Shown here piece after piece: positions 7,961 to 16,280 of a DNA stretch of 39,898 nt (positions are counted from its first letter, which is position 1; every line of letters begins with the position of its first letter). The position numbers were made by a program, and so were the translations under genes. The notes beneath the pieces are model-generated. The model was not told where the DNA came from. It did not search any database and was given only the letters and a program-made list of their open reading frames with translations. The DNA is from an uncultured Acetobacteraceae bacterium (GTDB lineage Bacteria > Pseudomonadota > Alphaproteobacteria > Acetobacterales > Acetobacteraceae): the NCBI GenBank assembly GCA_937873225.1, contig CALMVN010000236.1, positions 1 to 39,898 of the forward strand, read 5' to 3'.

Positions 7961-9199
7961 CTATGATGATGGTGGAAGCTGCCAATCGGCTACCTTGCCC
8001 ATCGGTCCGATCGGCATGAGGGGTCCGAAGCTGTAGGCGCGCGGACGTTCCGGTACCGACAGATGTCGGGCGGCAAAGGCGTCGAGCGAGAGCCGCAACG
8101 CGTCGGCGTCGGCAACTTCGTCCCGCGGCACGATGAACGCCTTCAGCCGCATGCCCTCCGAGGGATGCATCATCCGCACCGCGGCGTCGGCGACGTCGGC
8201 GTGCTCGCGCAGTACCTTGCGGACCCGCTCCGGGAACACGTTGGTGCCGCCGACCTGCACCGCTCCGTCCTGCCGGCCGCGCACACGGTAGCGGCGGCGG
8301 TCCAGCCATTCCAGCCGGTCCGGTACGGCGGCGGCGATGGGCAGGCCGCCGCAAGCGGGCAGGCGCAGCACCCCGTTGCCGTCGCCGCGCTGCCAGTGCG
8401 GCAGCAGCGTGTAGGGGGCATCGGGGTCGTCCCGCCAGCCGAGGCCGGCGGTCTCGGAGGAGCCGTGGATCTGCAGCAGGCGCTCCAGCCCCGCCAGGCG
8501 CAGGGCGGTCGCGGTGTCCGCCGGGCACGGGGCGGTGGAGGTCACGCCGGTCACGCCGGGGGGCCAGCTGGGCGCGGCGCGCGCCGCCGCGGTCCAGAAG
8601 GCGGGATGGCCGACCACGACGTCGCCGCGCCGCGCCAGGCCGGGAACGGCGCCGGGCGCGTGCTGTCGCAGGTCGAGCACCGGCAGGCCGCCGAGGCGCC
8701 GGGGCAGCAGCACGGTGAACAGGAAGCCGTAGATGTGGTGGCAGGGCACCGCCGCCAGCACGCGGCCTTCGCCGACCGGCGGCGCGCCCAGCAGTGCAGC
8801 CAGCGCGTCCGCTTCCCGCTCCAGCTCCGCCAGCGGGTGCGGGCAGGATCTCGGCACGCCGGTGCTGCCGGAGGTGCGGAAGGTCAGCGTGGCGGAGAAG
8901 CGGCGCAGCGCCTCAGCCGCCAGCGTGCACCAGTCGTCGAGGCCGGACCGCACCAGCAGGTAGTCCTCCAGCCCGGTCTCGTGCAGGTGCAGCGCCTCGC
9001 ACACCGCAGCGCCGAGCTGCAGCCGCTCCAGGCTGTCGAAGCCGAGCCCGGCCTCGTCGAGCCGGGTGCCGGGCGGCCACGGCCCGGGCGGCAGGACGCC
9101 GCCCGGGCGCAGGCACTTCGCCTCGGCGCCAATCAGGTCCACCAGGAAGCGGTGCAGGGCGTCGCCGCCGTGCCACCAGCCTGCAGGAACGGGATCCAA
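7961..9199 (-). CDS. pcl: 4-coumarate ligase of the photoactive yellow protein activation family
   Basis: The product is 412 aa, short for an acyl-CoA synthetase (usually 500-560). It should adenylate p-coumarate and form the activated thioester used to load PYP. Adenylation motifs in order are LTFRTSGSTGVPR (P-loop, about 105-117), VPCHHIYGFLF, QIHGSSETAG, YRVRGRQDGAVQVGG and the C-terminal PIGPMGKVADW with the catalytic Lys402. Residues 1-100 look like a small carrier-type domain with GLGFDSLERL (Asp55-Ser56-Leu57), discussed in the findings. It starts at a TTG 19 bp after the pyp stop, with GGA 9 nt upstream; no better in-frame start is visible, so the exact N-terminus is uncertain. It is the third gene of tal-pyp-pcl and probably cotranscribed with pyp. 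Confidence 0.9.
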   Translation of the reverse strand: MDPVPAGWWHGGDALHRFLVDLIGAEAKCLRPGGVLPPGPWPPGTRLDEAGLGFDSLERLQLGAAVCEALHLHETGLEDYLLVRSGLDDWCTLAAEALRRFSATLTFRTSGSTGVPRSCPHPLAELEREADALAALLGAPPVGEGRVLAAVPCHHIYGFLFTVLLPRRLGGLPVLDLRQHAPGAVPGLARRGDVVVGHPAFWTAAARAAPSWPPGVTGVTSTAPCPADTATALRLAGLERLLQIHGSSETAGLGWRDDPDAPYTLLPHWQRGDGNGVLRLPACGGLPIAAAVPDRLEWLDRRRYRVRGRQDGAVQVGGTNVFPERVRKVLREHADVADAAVRMMHPSEGMRLKAFIVPRDEVADADALRLSLDAFAARHLSVPERPRAYSFGPLMPIGPMGKVADWQLPPSS

Positions 9200-9218
9200 G
9201 GCTGCGGGTCCGACGCGG

Positions 9219-9608
9219 CTACAGGCGCTTGACGAACACCCAGAAGGTGTCGCCGACCAGGGCCTTCTTCATGTGGACCTTCACCTTCGTCGGCTTCATG
9301 TTGTAGTCGAAGGTGTACTCGAACATCGCGTTCAGGTCGCCGCTCTTCACGCCCTTGTCGAACGCGCCCTTGAACACGGGAGTGTTGGTGCAGGGTGCGA
9401 CCTCGGTGAAGAAGCTCTTGCCGATCACCGCCTTCGGGTCGCGGCCGGTGATGGCGCCCTCGGCGGCGTTGTAGGCCAGGATCCTGCCCGAGGCGTCGAG
9501 CTGCACCGCCCCGAAGGCGAGCTTGTCGATCTCGCCTGGCTTCATGGTCGACAGCGCGTTCGCGACGTCGTCCTTGCCGAACCCAACCAGGGCCATGCTG
9601 CCGTCCAT
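9219..9608 (-). CDS. pyp: Photoactive yellow protein (blue-light photoreceptor, PAS fold)
   Basis: The product is 129 aa from the ATG at 9608. The single PAS domain covers the whole protein. Numbered as in the Halorhodospira halophila protein, whose Met1 aligns with Met5 here, every chromophore-pocket residue is present: Tyr42 and Glu46 in YNAAEG, Thr50 and Arg52 in ITGRDP, Cys69 in VAPCTN (the p-coumaroyl thioester site), and Met100 in the stretch after FEYTFDY. The end [13 protein letters not shown]...FWVFVKRL also matches. Three in-frame ATGs exist (9623, 9608, 9596); GGGAAG lies 7 nt before 9608, which I prefer. It is cytosolic and a stand-alone receptor with no fused output domain. It lies between tal and pcl, which make and attach its chromophore, so holoprotein formation looks self-contained. 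Confidence 0.97.
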   Translation of the reverse strand: MDGSMALVGFGKDDVANALSTMKPGEIDKLAFGAVQLDASGRILAYNAAEGAITGRDPKAVIGKSFFTEVAPCTNTPVFKGAFDKGVKSGDLNAMFEYTFDYNMKPTKVKVHMKKALVGDTFWVFVKRL

Positions 9609-9615
9609 GCTCTTT

Positions 9616-9621
9616 CTTCCC
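9616..9621 (-). promoter_or_regulatory. Ribosome binding site deciding the pyp start
   Basis: GGGAAG on the minus strand lies 7 nt before the ATG at 9608. The alternative ATG at 9623 has no purine-rich site, and the one at 9596 is 19 nt away. Confidence 0.55.
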
Positions 9622-9713
9622 ATCCAGTTACACCGCTCGGGCCACGTGACATACGGTGCCTCGTGCGCGGTTCGCGGGGATTTTGGACCGGGTTGGTTGC
9701 CGGCCGGTTAACG

Positions 9714-11330
9714 TCAGGGCCGGCGGTCCTCGTCCCATCCTTCCCGCCAGTCCTCCTGCTGCATCGCGGCGGCCAGGGCGGTGATCTCCGGCGACAGCGG
9801 GCGGTCGCGATGGAGGAACGGCACGCGCGCCCGCACCCAGGCGCACAGGCGACGGCTGGACGGCGCGAAGCCGGCGGCAGGACCGCCCTGCATCTCGCAG
9901 GCCTGCGCCAGCGCCATGGCGTGGATCGCCAGCACGTGCCAGGCGAGATCGAGCAGCTCGGCCGCCTTGCGGGCGGCGATCGTGCCCATCGTCACCACGT
10001 CCTGGTTGTTGTTGTTGGTCGGGATCGACTGGATCGAGGCGGGGTGCGCCTTCGCCCGCAGCTCTGCCACCAGGGCGGAGGCGGTCACCTGCGCGCCCAT
10101 GAAGCCGCTGTTGCGGCCGACCGGGCCGGACTGCAGGAACGGGGGCAGGCCGCCGTTCAGCAGCGGGTCGCACAGGCGCGCCAGGCTGCGCTCGGCGTGC
10201 AGCGCCAGCTTGGCGACCGCGAGCTGGAGGGTGTCGGCGGCGAACGCGGCGTGCTGGCCGTAGAAGTTGCCGCCATGCAGCACCGCCTCGTCGTCCGCGA
10301 ACACCAGGGGGTTGTCGGTGGCGCTGTTCAGCTCCGTCGCCACCACCCGGTCGTGGAAGTCGATCAGGTCCCAGATCGCCCCGAACACCTGCGGCAGGCA
10401 GCGCGCGGTGTACGGCGCCTGCGGCAGCGCGCGGCCGACCAGTACTCCGTCCTGCGCCTCGCCCTCCGCTGGGCGCCGCGGCGGCGGCTGTACCCCGGCG
10501 CCCCGGGGGGTGCCGCCGCGGGCGAGGCCGGCCAGCCGGCGGTGCACCGCCTGCTGGCCCGGATGCGGCCGGGCGACGCCGAGCCGCGGGTCGAAGGCCT
10601 CGGCGGGCGCGCCGAGGATCTCGGCGTAGAGCAGGCCCAGGCGCAGCCCGAGCGCCGCGGCGCGTCGCGTGCCGACGCCGTTCAGGCAGGAGATGCCGGT
10701 CATGGCGGAGGTGCCGTTCACCAGCGCCAGCCCGTCCTTGAGGCCGAGCGACACCGGGCGCAGGCCCGCCGCCGCCAGCGCCGCGGCGCCCGGCATGCGC
10801 TGCCCGGACACCACCGCCTCGCCCTCGCCGACCAGCACCAGGGCGACGTGGGCCAGGGGGGTCAGGTCGCCGCTGGCGCCGACGGTGCCCACCTCCGGCA
10901 CCACGGGCACCACGTCGCGGTCCAGGCAGGCCAGCAGCAGGTCGAAGGTGTCGCGCTCGATGGCGGAGAAGCCGCGTGCCAGGCTGCTGGCGCGCGCCGC
11001 CATCACCGCGCGGGTCTGCGGGCCGCCGAGCGGCCGGCCGACGCCGGTGGCGAGGTGGTAGAGCAGGTTGCGCTGCAGCTCGGCGGCGTGCTCGGGCAGC
11101 ACGTAGTGGCAGGCCAGCGGCCCGTAGCCGGTGGTCACGCCGTAGATGCGCCGGCGCTCGGCGACCATGCGCGCCAGGCAGTCGTTGGCCTCCGCCATGC
11201 GGGCCCGCGCGGCCGGGCCCACGCAGACCGGCCGGTGCCGGTGCGCGACGTTCCAGACCGCGTCGAGGTCAAGGGTCTCGGAGCCGAGGTCGATGGGCGT
11301 GCCGCGATCGGGCTTGGTGTCGTCGAGCAT
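9714..11330 (-). CDS. tal: Tyrosine ammonia-lyase (aromatic amino acid lyase, MIO family)
   Basis: The product is 538 aa. It deaminates L-tyrosine to p-coumaric acid, the PYP chromophore precursor. The self-forming MIO cofactor triad Ala152-Ser153-Gly154 lies in GTVGASGDLTPLAH. Catalytic Tyr63 is in IYGVTTGYGPLA, and VNGTSAMTG, TELNSATDNPL, GGNFYGQH and NNNNQDVVTMG are all present. The selectivity pair His92-Leu93 (LLYHLATG) is the His-Leu of tyrosine lyases, not the Ser-His of histidine lyases or Phe-Leu of phenylalanine lyases. Oddities are a Pro/Arg-rich stretch at about 270-300 and Q-A-P-Y-T (304-308) where the mobile lid loop normally reads Q-D-x-Y-S; the lid tyrosine is kept (Tyr307). 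The ATG at 11330 has GGAAGG 6 nt upstream. pyp follows 105 bp downstream. Confidence 0.93.
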   Translation of the reverse strand: MLDDTKPDRGTPIDLGSETLDLDAVWNVAHRHRPVCVGPAARARMAEANDCLARMVAERRRIYGVTTGYGPLACHYVLPEHAAELQRNLLYHLATGVGRPLGGPQTRAVMAARASSLARGFSAIERDTFDLLLACLDRDVVPVVPEVGTVGASGDLTPLAHVALVLVGEGEAVVSGQRMPGAAALAAAGLRPVSLGLKDGLALVNGTSAMTGISCLNGVGTRRAAALGLRLGLLYAEILGAPAEAFDPRLGVARPHPGQQAVHRRLAGLARGGTPRGAGVQPPPRRPAEGEAQDGVLVGRALPQAPYTARCLPQVFGAIWDLIDFHDRVVATELNSATDNPLVFADDEAVLHGGNFYGQHAAFAADTLQLAVAKLALHAERSLARLCDPLLNGGLPPFLQSGPVGRNSGFMGAQVTASALVAELRAKAHPASIQSIPTNNNNQDVVTMGTIAARKAAELLDLAWHVLAIHAMALAQACEMQGGPAAGFAPSSRRLCAWVRARVPFLHRDRPLSPEITALAAAMQQEDWREGWDEDRRP

Positions 11331-11336
11331 GGTCAG

Positions 11337-11342
11337 CCTTCC
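11337..11342 (-). promoter_or_regulatory. Ribosome binding site deciding the tal start
   Basis: GGAAGG on the minus strand, 6 nt before the ATG at 11330. The frame stays open to 11612 but without lyase similarity, so this site fixes the start. The remaining 276 bp up to the copper ATPase stop should hold the tal promoter; I see no convincing -35/-10 pair there. Confidence 0.6.
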
Positions 11343-11618
11343 GTCGAAAGGTGCGGGCCAACGGCCGGAGGCCGCGGCGCGGGGTGACGGCGGACAGTCT
11401 GCAGCGGTCTGGTTAAGATTCCGGGTGGAACGCGCCGGCTGCCGTGGGGCGGCCCGGCTGCACGGCTCCACCGGACCTTGCGTGGAGGAGGCGACCGGAA
11501 CGCTGCGGATGGCGTCGGACGTTACCGGCTTTTGGGGGTCGTGCCGAAGGCATCCAGGGCGATCCGACATCCTGGCCGGGCCGTCGACCTGTCCCGATGG
11601 CCCGGCTCCCAATGCCGA

Positions 11619-14156
11619 TCAGGAACGAGGCACGGCCGTCCGGCGCAGGCGGAGCGCGTTACCGAGCACGAACAGGCTGGACAGCGCCATCGCGGCGGCG
11701 GCCAGCATCGGTGACAGCGCCAGCCCGGTGAAGGGATACAGCGCGCCGGCGGCGACCGGGATCAGCAGCACGTTGTAGCCGAAGGCCCAGAACAGGTTCT
11801 GGCGGATGTTGCGCATGATCGAGCGCGACAGGTGCAGGGCGGCGATCAGGGCGCCCGGGTCTCCGTGCACCAGCACCACGTCGGCGGTCTCGATGGCGAC
11901 GTCGGTGCCGGTGCCCATGGCGATGCCGATGTCGGCGGCGGCCAGCGCCGGGGCGTCGTTCACGCCGTCGCCGACGAACGCCGTGATCGCGCCGGGGCGG
12001 CGCAGCGCCTGCAGGGCGGCCGGCTTGTCGACGGGGAGCAGGCCTGCGCGCACGGTGCGTATGCCGAGGCGTGCGGCGACCGCGTCGGCGGTGCGCGGGT
12101 CGTCGCCGGTCAGCATGACGACGTCGAGGCCGCGCGCGTGCAGCGCCGCGACCGTGGCGGCGGCGGCAGGCCGCAGGGCGTCGGCCACCGGCAGCAGGGC
12201 GGACACCCGGCCGTCCACCGCCACCAGCACCGGCGAGCCGCCTTCCCCGGCCAGCCGGCGGATCGCCGGCTCGAAGCCGGACGGGTCGAGGCCGAGCGAC
12301 TGCATCAGCCGCGGCGCGCCGACGGCGACCGCGTGCGAACCGACGGCGCCGACCACGCCCAGGCCCGGCCGCGACTCGAACCGCTCCACCGCCGGCAGGG
12401 TGAGGCCGCGCGCCGCGGCCGCACCGGCGATCGCGCGCGCCAGCGGGTGCTCGGAGCGGGCTTCAAGGGCGGCGGCGAGGCCGAGCAGGGTGGGCTCGTC
12501 GAGCAGGGCGTCGTCCGACAGCACCGACGCGCCCAGGGTCGGGCGGCCGAGGGTCAGGGTGCCGGTCTTGTCCAGCGCCACGATCGTCGCCTCCGCCAGG
12601 CGCTGCAGCGCCGACGGGCGCCGGAACAGGACGCCGACGCCCGCGGCGCGTGCGGTGCCGACGGTGATCGAGACCGGGGTCGCCAGCCCCATCGCGCAGG
12701 GACAGGCGACGATCAGCACCGACACCGCGAAGCCGAGCGCCGTCCCGGGCCCGGCGCCGGCCAGCAGCCAAGCGGTGAAGGTGACGGCGGCGCAGGCGAT
12801 GATCGCCGGCACGAACCATTGCGTCACCCGGTCGAGCAGCGCCTGGATCGGCAGGCGGCCGGCCTGCGCCTCCTCCACGGTGCGCACGATCCCGGCCAGG
12901 ACCGTGGCCTGGCCGACCGCGGTGGCGCGGACCGTCAGGCTGCCCTCGCCGTTGACGGTGCCGCCGACCACCGGATCGCCGGGGGTGCGGGACACCGGCA
13001 TCGGCTCGCCGGTGAGCATGGACTGGTCGACGTGGGACGCGCCCGCCGTCACCGTCCCGTCGGCGGGCAGGCGCTCGCCGGGACGGATCAGGATCAGGTC
13101 GCCGGGCAGGAGGGAGGCGGCCGGGAGCTCCTGCTCGATGCCGTCGCGGGTAACGCGCGCGGTGCGCGGCTGCAGGCGGAGCAGGGCGCGCACCGCGTCC
13201 CCGGCGCGGTTGCGCGCGCGGGCCTCCAGGCTGCGGCCGAGCAGGATCAGGGACACGATGACGGCGGTGGCCTCGAAGTAGGACGGGCCGGCCGGGGCCG
13301 CGGGGGAAAGCAGGCGGCGCAGCACGGCGGCGGTGGAGAAGGCCCAGGCGGCGCCGGTGCCGATCAGCACAAGCGCGTCCATGTCGGGTGCCAGCTGCCT
13401 CAGGGTGCGCAGGCCCCCGCGCACGAAGTGCCGGCCCGGGCCGAACAGCACGGCGGTGGCGAGCACGAACGAAAGCAGGGCGGTCGGAAGCCCGTCCGGC
13501 AGGCCGAGCAGGCGACCGGCCATGGCGGACAGCACCAGCGGCACGGTGAGCAGGACGGACACGAGGAGGTCGCGCCGCAGCGTGACCGTCGCCCGGTCCG
13601 GCACGACGGGATCGGCCGGGTTCGAGGCGTGCGGGCCTGTTCCGTCGAGACCCGGCACTTCCGGGTCCGGGAGGTCGGCAGCCTCCGCGACCGGCCGTGA
13701 CGTGAAGCCGATGGCGCGGATCGCGCCGTCGATCGCGGTTCCGGTGGTCACGCCGCCGGCGCCGCGCAGCCGGGCGGCGAGGCGGATGGTGAGCCGGCCG
13801 GTGGCGAGGTTGACGCAGGCGTCGCGGACGCCGGGCACCGCGGCGACCGCCGTCTCGACGCGCCGCACGCAGGATGCGCAGTGCATGCCCTCGACCGTGA
13901 GCCGCAGGGTCTCGTCGCGCACGGTGAAGCCGGTGGACGCCAGCGCGTCGGCGACGGCGGCGGCGAGGCCAGGCGGTGGAGTTGCGGCGACCCCCGCCTC
14001 CGCGTGGCCGGACAGGAGGTCGACGCTGGCGGACGAGATCCCGGGCACCGCAAGGATGGCCCGCTCGACCCGGCGCACGCAGGACGCGCAGTGCATGCCC
14101 TCGACCGGGAAGCGCAGCGCGCCGTGTGTCGCCTCGGCTGGCAGGGCCTGGTCCAT
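11619..14156 (-). CDS. copA: Copper-translocating P1B-type ATPase with two heavy-metal-binding domains
   Basis: The product is 845 aa, an inner-membrane Cu(I) exporter. Two N-terminal HMA domains each carry the GMHCASC copper site (Cys23/Cys26 and Cys93/Cys96). Then come paired membrane segments, the phosphatase motif MLTGEPMPV, the intramembrane CPC ([12 protein letters not shown]), the phosphorylation site DKTGTLT, the [11 protein letters not shown] motif, [14 protein letters not shown] and the hinge [13 protein letters not shown] plus the C-terminal N-Y and M-S pairs ([20 protein letters not shown]) indicate P1B-1, i.e. Cu+/Ag+. GGAGG lies 5 nt before the ATG at 14156, which rules out the in-frame start at 14204. 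It ends 288 bp before tal on the same strand. No CueR-type regulator is next to it. Confidence 0.95.
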   Translation of the reverse strand: MDQALPAEATHGALRFPVEGMHCASCVRRVERAILAVPGISSASVDLLSGHAEAGVAATPPPGLAAAVADALASTGFTVRDETLRLTVEGMHCASCVRRVETAVAAVPGVRDACVNLATGRLTIRLAARLRGAGGVTTGTAIDGAIRAIGFTSRPVAEAADLPDPEVPGLDGTGPHASNPADPVVPDRATVTLRRDLLVSVLLTVPLVLSAMAGRLLGLPDGLPTALLSFVLATAVLFGPGRHFVRGGLRTLRQLAPDMDALVLIGTGAAWAFSTAAVLRRLLSPAAPAGPSYFEATAVIVSLILLGRSLEARARNRAGDAVRALLRLQPRTARVTRDGIEQELPAASLLPGDLILIRPGERLPADGTVTAGASHVDQSMLTGEPMPVSRTPGDPVVGGTVNGEGSLTVRATAVGQATVLAGIVRTVEEAQAGRLPIQALLDRVTQWFVPAIIACAAVTFTAWLLAGAGPGTALGFAVSVLIVACPCAMGLATPVSITVGTARAAGVGVLFRRPSALQRLAEATIVALDKTGTLTLGRPTLGASVLSDDALLDEPTLLGLAAALEARSEHPLARAIAGAAAARGLTLPAVERFESRPGLGVVGAVGSHAVAVGAPRLMQSLGLDPSGFEPAIRRLAGEGGSPVLVAVDGRVSALLPVADALRPAAAATVAALHARGLDVVMLTGDDPRTADAVAARLGIRTVRAGLLPVDKPAALQALRRPGAITAFVGDGVNDAPALAAADIGIAMGTGTDVAIETADVVLVHGDPGALIAALHLSRSIMRNIRQNLFWAFGYNVLLIPVAAGALYPFTGLALSPMLAAAAMALSSLFVLGNALRLRRTAVPRS

Positions 14157-14298
14157 CGGAACCTCCGGATCTGTCGGACGCCGCGGCGGTCCGACAGGCT
14201 GCATCCGATCGTGTCGCCGGAAACGGCGGGTCGGTCAGCCGGTGCAGATGTGGGAACGAGACGGCAGGCGGTCCAGGCCGGGACACCGACCGGCCTGC

Positions 14299-14346
14299 GC
14301 GGTCAGGCGGTCAGGCGGTCAGGCGGTCAGGCGGTCAGGCGGTCAG
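14299..14346. repeat. Tandem array of six perfect 8-bp repeats
   Basis: Six identical copies of GCGGTCAG run head to tail. The last copies overlap the stop codon (14335-14337) and final codons of the Ser/Ala/Gly-rich gene, and the rest lie just downstream in the gap before copA. Because 8 is not a multiple of 3 and the unit contains TGA on the minus strand, a copy-number change would still leave a stop within a few codons. Confidence 0.95.
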
Positions 14347-14922
14347 GGCAGAGGTCATGCTGCTCGAGGTGGAGGCGACGCTCGATTGCGCACCGTAGGC
14401 CTGCAGCATCTGCATGATCTGGCTGAGCATCCCCGCCTCGTCGGGGGTGCCCGAGCCGGCCGATGCGGTGCCGGAAGCGGTGGTTCCGTTCGAGGAGGAC
14501 GTGCTGGAGGCAACGCCGCTGCCCGATGCGGCGCTGCCCGATGCGGCGCTGCCAGACGTGGCGGCCGTGCCGCTGCCGGACAGCTCGGATTGAAGGTTGG
14601 TGAGCAGCGACTGCACGCCCGACACCAGGGCCGAGGCGACGGTGCCCACCGCGTTGGTGCCGCCGACCTGGGCGCCGCCACCGGACCTGCCGCCCGGGTT
14701 GCCTGTCGAGTTGCTGTTCGACGGCCAGCCGGTGGATGGCGGCGGCGGCGGTGCGGTCGCCTGCGAGGGATCGGCTCCGGCCAGCATGTCCGTCAGGTCC
14801 GAGGACGGCGCGCTCGATCCCGCCGCGGCGGTTCTCGTCTGCGCCTGGCTCCGGGCCTGGCTTTGGGCCTGCATCTGCTGCCAGCGGTCGTGGTGGCCGC
14901 CCGACACAGCCGAAGTGGACAT
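14335..14922 (-). CDS. Low-complexity Ser/Ala/Gly-rich hypothetical protein
   Basis: The product is 195 aa; I do not recognise a family. The N-terminal half is Gln/Ser-rich (RWQQMQAQSQARSQAQTRT) with a proline run PPPPPST. The middle (VGGTNAVGTVASALVSGVQS) could form a helix. The C-terminal part is a Ser-Ala-Gly repeat including a 15-bp DNA duplication near 14523-14550 that encodes AASGS twice, followed by a short amphipathic stretch (MLSQIMQMLQAYGAQ). There is no signal peptide or membrane helix. A gene is supported by a clean GGAGG 5 nt before the ATG (14922) and by third-position GC. The composition resembles secreted or surface-associated disordered proteins, but that is a guess. Upstream is an AT-rich gap to the Bcr/CflA gene. 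Confidence 0.6.
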   Translation of the reverse strand: MSTSAVSGGHHDRWQQMQAQSQARSQAQTRTAAAGSSAPSSDLTDMLAGADPSQATAPPPPPSTGWPSNSNSTGNPGGRSGGGAQVGGTNAVGTVASALVSGVQSLLTNLQSELSGSGTAATSGSAASGSAASGSGVASSTSSSNGTTASGTASAGSGTPDEAGMLSQIMQMLQAYGAQSSVASTSSSMTSALTA

Positions 14923-14984
14923 GATTTCCTCCGCGATCTACTTGACGGTGGACAATAACTCACCAGGCTATGGAAGTCCAGACA

Positions 14985-15030
14985 AATCCGTTCTGGTCCG
15001 GTAGGCAATATATACCTATCGAATACTGCC
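14985..15030 (-). promoter_or_regulatory. AT-rich dyad upstream of the Ser/Ala/Gly-rich gene (possible promoter or operator)
   Basis: The 158-bp gap 14923-15080 contains a marked AT-rich island. On the minus strand it includes TAGGTATATATTGCCTA, an imperfect dyad with TAGG/CCTA arms around a TATA-like core that could serve as a -10 box. No good -35 hexamer sits 16-18 bp upstream, so this is only a candidate control site for the 14335-14922 gene. Confidence 0.3.
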
Positions 15031-15080
15031 GGTCGGCACATTCTGCCGCGTCTGGTGCCGCGATGGCCGGCACCAGCCGG

Positions 15081-16280
15081 TCAGCGCGGGCGCTGCCGGT
15101 CGCAGATCAGGGCGGCCATGGCGCCGGCCAGCATCAGGGTGGTCATCGCCACCGGGTTGCCGGGAGCGGTCCAGCCGACCAGCACGGTGCCGAGCGCGCC
15201 GATGAAGAACACGGTGGTGCCGTAGAGGGCGGACGCGGCCCCCGCGGCGCCGCCATGGCCCAGCACCGATCCGAGCGCCGCGCCGGGCAGCACGAGGCCG
15301 AGCGAGGCCATGCAGACCATCATGCCGAGCGCCATCCCGAGCGCGCCGCCGAGGCTGCCGACCGCCATGACCAGCATGGCCGTGGTGGCGGCGACCAGCA
15401 GGAGGCTGCCGCAGGTCATGGCGCGGTCGAGCCCGATCCGGGCCACCAGGCGGGCGTTGCCCTGGGTGCCGGCGATGTAGCCCAGCGCGTTCAGGATGAA
15501 CACCGCGCCGAAGGTGGTGGGGTCGAGCCGGTAGTGGCCGAGGAACACCGCCGGTGCTCCGGCCAGGAAGCTGAACAGGCTGAAGGTGCCGAAGCCGCCC
15601 TCCAGCGCGTGGGTGCGGAAGGAGCGGCCGCGCCAGGCGATGATGTAGCCGACCAGCGTGTTGCCGACGCGCAGTCGCCCGTGCTGGTGCGGGCGCAGGG
15701 TTTCCGGCAGGTAGCGCAGGATCAGCGCCGAGCACAGCAGGCCGTAGAGGGCGGCGATCCAGAAGATGGCGCGCCAGTTCCAGTGCTGGGCGATCACGGC
15801 GCCCAGCGTCGGCGCCAGCACCGGCACCACCCCCATGACCATCACCATGCGGCCGACCATGCGGGCCGCCTCGGCGCCGTCCTTGACCACGTCGGCGATC
15901 ACCGCGCGCGGGATCACCAGGCTGGCGGCGGCCCCCACCGCGGCCCAGAGCCGCCACCAGGACAGGTGCGTCATGGTGTCGGCCAGCGCGCAGCCGACCG
16001 AGGCCAGGGTGTAGACGATCGTCCCGATCAGCAGCGGCAGGCGGCGGCCGTAGCTGTCGGCGAGCGGGCCGTGGGTGATCTGGCCGAGCGACAGGCCGAG
16101 GAACCAGGCGGCGAGGGTGAGCTGCACCTCGCCCGGCTGCGCGCCGAGGCTCGCCTTCATCGCCGGAAAGGCGGGAAGATACATGTCGGTCGAGATCGGG
16201 CCGACCGCCGTCAGCAGGGCCAGAAGCATCGTGATCAGGATCGGAGAGCGCGTTGCCTCGCCCGTGCGCTGCCCAGACAC
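15081..16280 (-). CDS. Bcr/CflA-family multidrug efflux MFS transporter
   Basis: The product is a 399-aa drug:proton antiporter of the inner membrane (DHA1, 12-helix type). N-terminal LLALLTAVGPISTDMYLPAF is the Bcr/CflA signature of helix 1, followed by FLGLSLGQITHGPLADSYGRR (motif A, loop 2-3) and VMVMGVVPVLAPTLGAVIA (helix 5, motif C-like). Typical substrates of the family are bicyclomycin, chloramphenicol or sulfonamides; the substrate here cannot be read. The start is a GTG, with GGAAGGG 8 nt upstream; a nearby ATG at 16288 is out of frame. The long gene-poor region lies immediately upstream. Confidence 0.9.
   Translation of the reverse strand: MSGQRTGEATRSPILITMLLALLTAVGPISTDMYLPAFPAMKASLGAQPGEVQLTLAAWFLGLSLGQITHGPLADSYGRRLPLLIGTIVYTLASVGCALADTMTHLSWWRLWAAVGAAASLVIPRAVIADVVKDGAEAARMVGRMVMVMGVVPVLAPTLGAVIAQHWNWRAIFWIAALYGLLCSALILRYLPETLRPHQHGRLRVGNTLVGYIIAWRGRSFRTHALEGGFGTFSLFSFLAGAPAVFLGHYRLDPTTFGAVFILNALGYIAGTQGNARLVARIGLDRAMTCGSLLLVAATTAMLVMAVGSLGGALGMALGMMVCMASLGLVLPGAALGSVLGHGGAAGAASALYGTTVFFIGALGTVLVGWTAPGNPVAMTTLMLAGAMAALICDRQRPR

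Noticed and set aside
6327-8528. Upstream extension of the rsmE frame over ubiA
   Set aside because: His/Arg/Pro/Gln-rich translation without similarity; the GTG at 6326 has a good ribosome site.
10440-10530. tal as a pseudogene
   Set aside because: The odd lid region stays in frame, and all other catalytic motifs before and after it are intact.
14299-14346. CRISPR array
   Set aside because: The six 8-bp units are contiguous with no spacers and far too short for CRISPR repeats.
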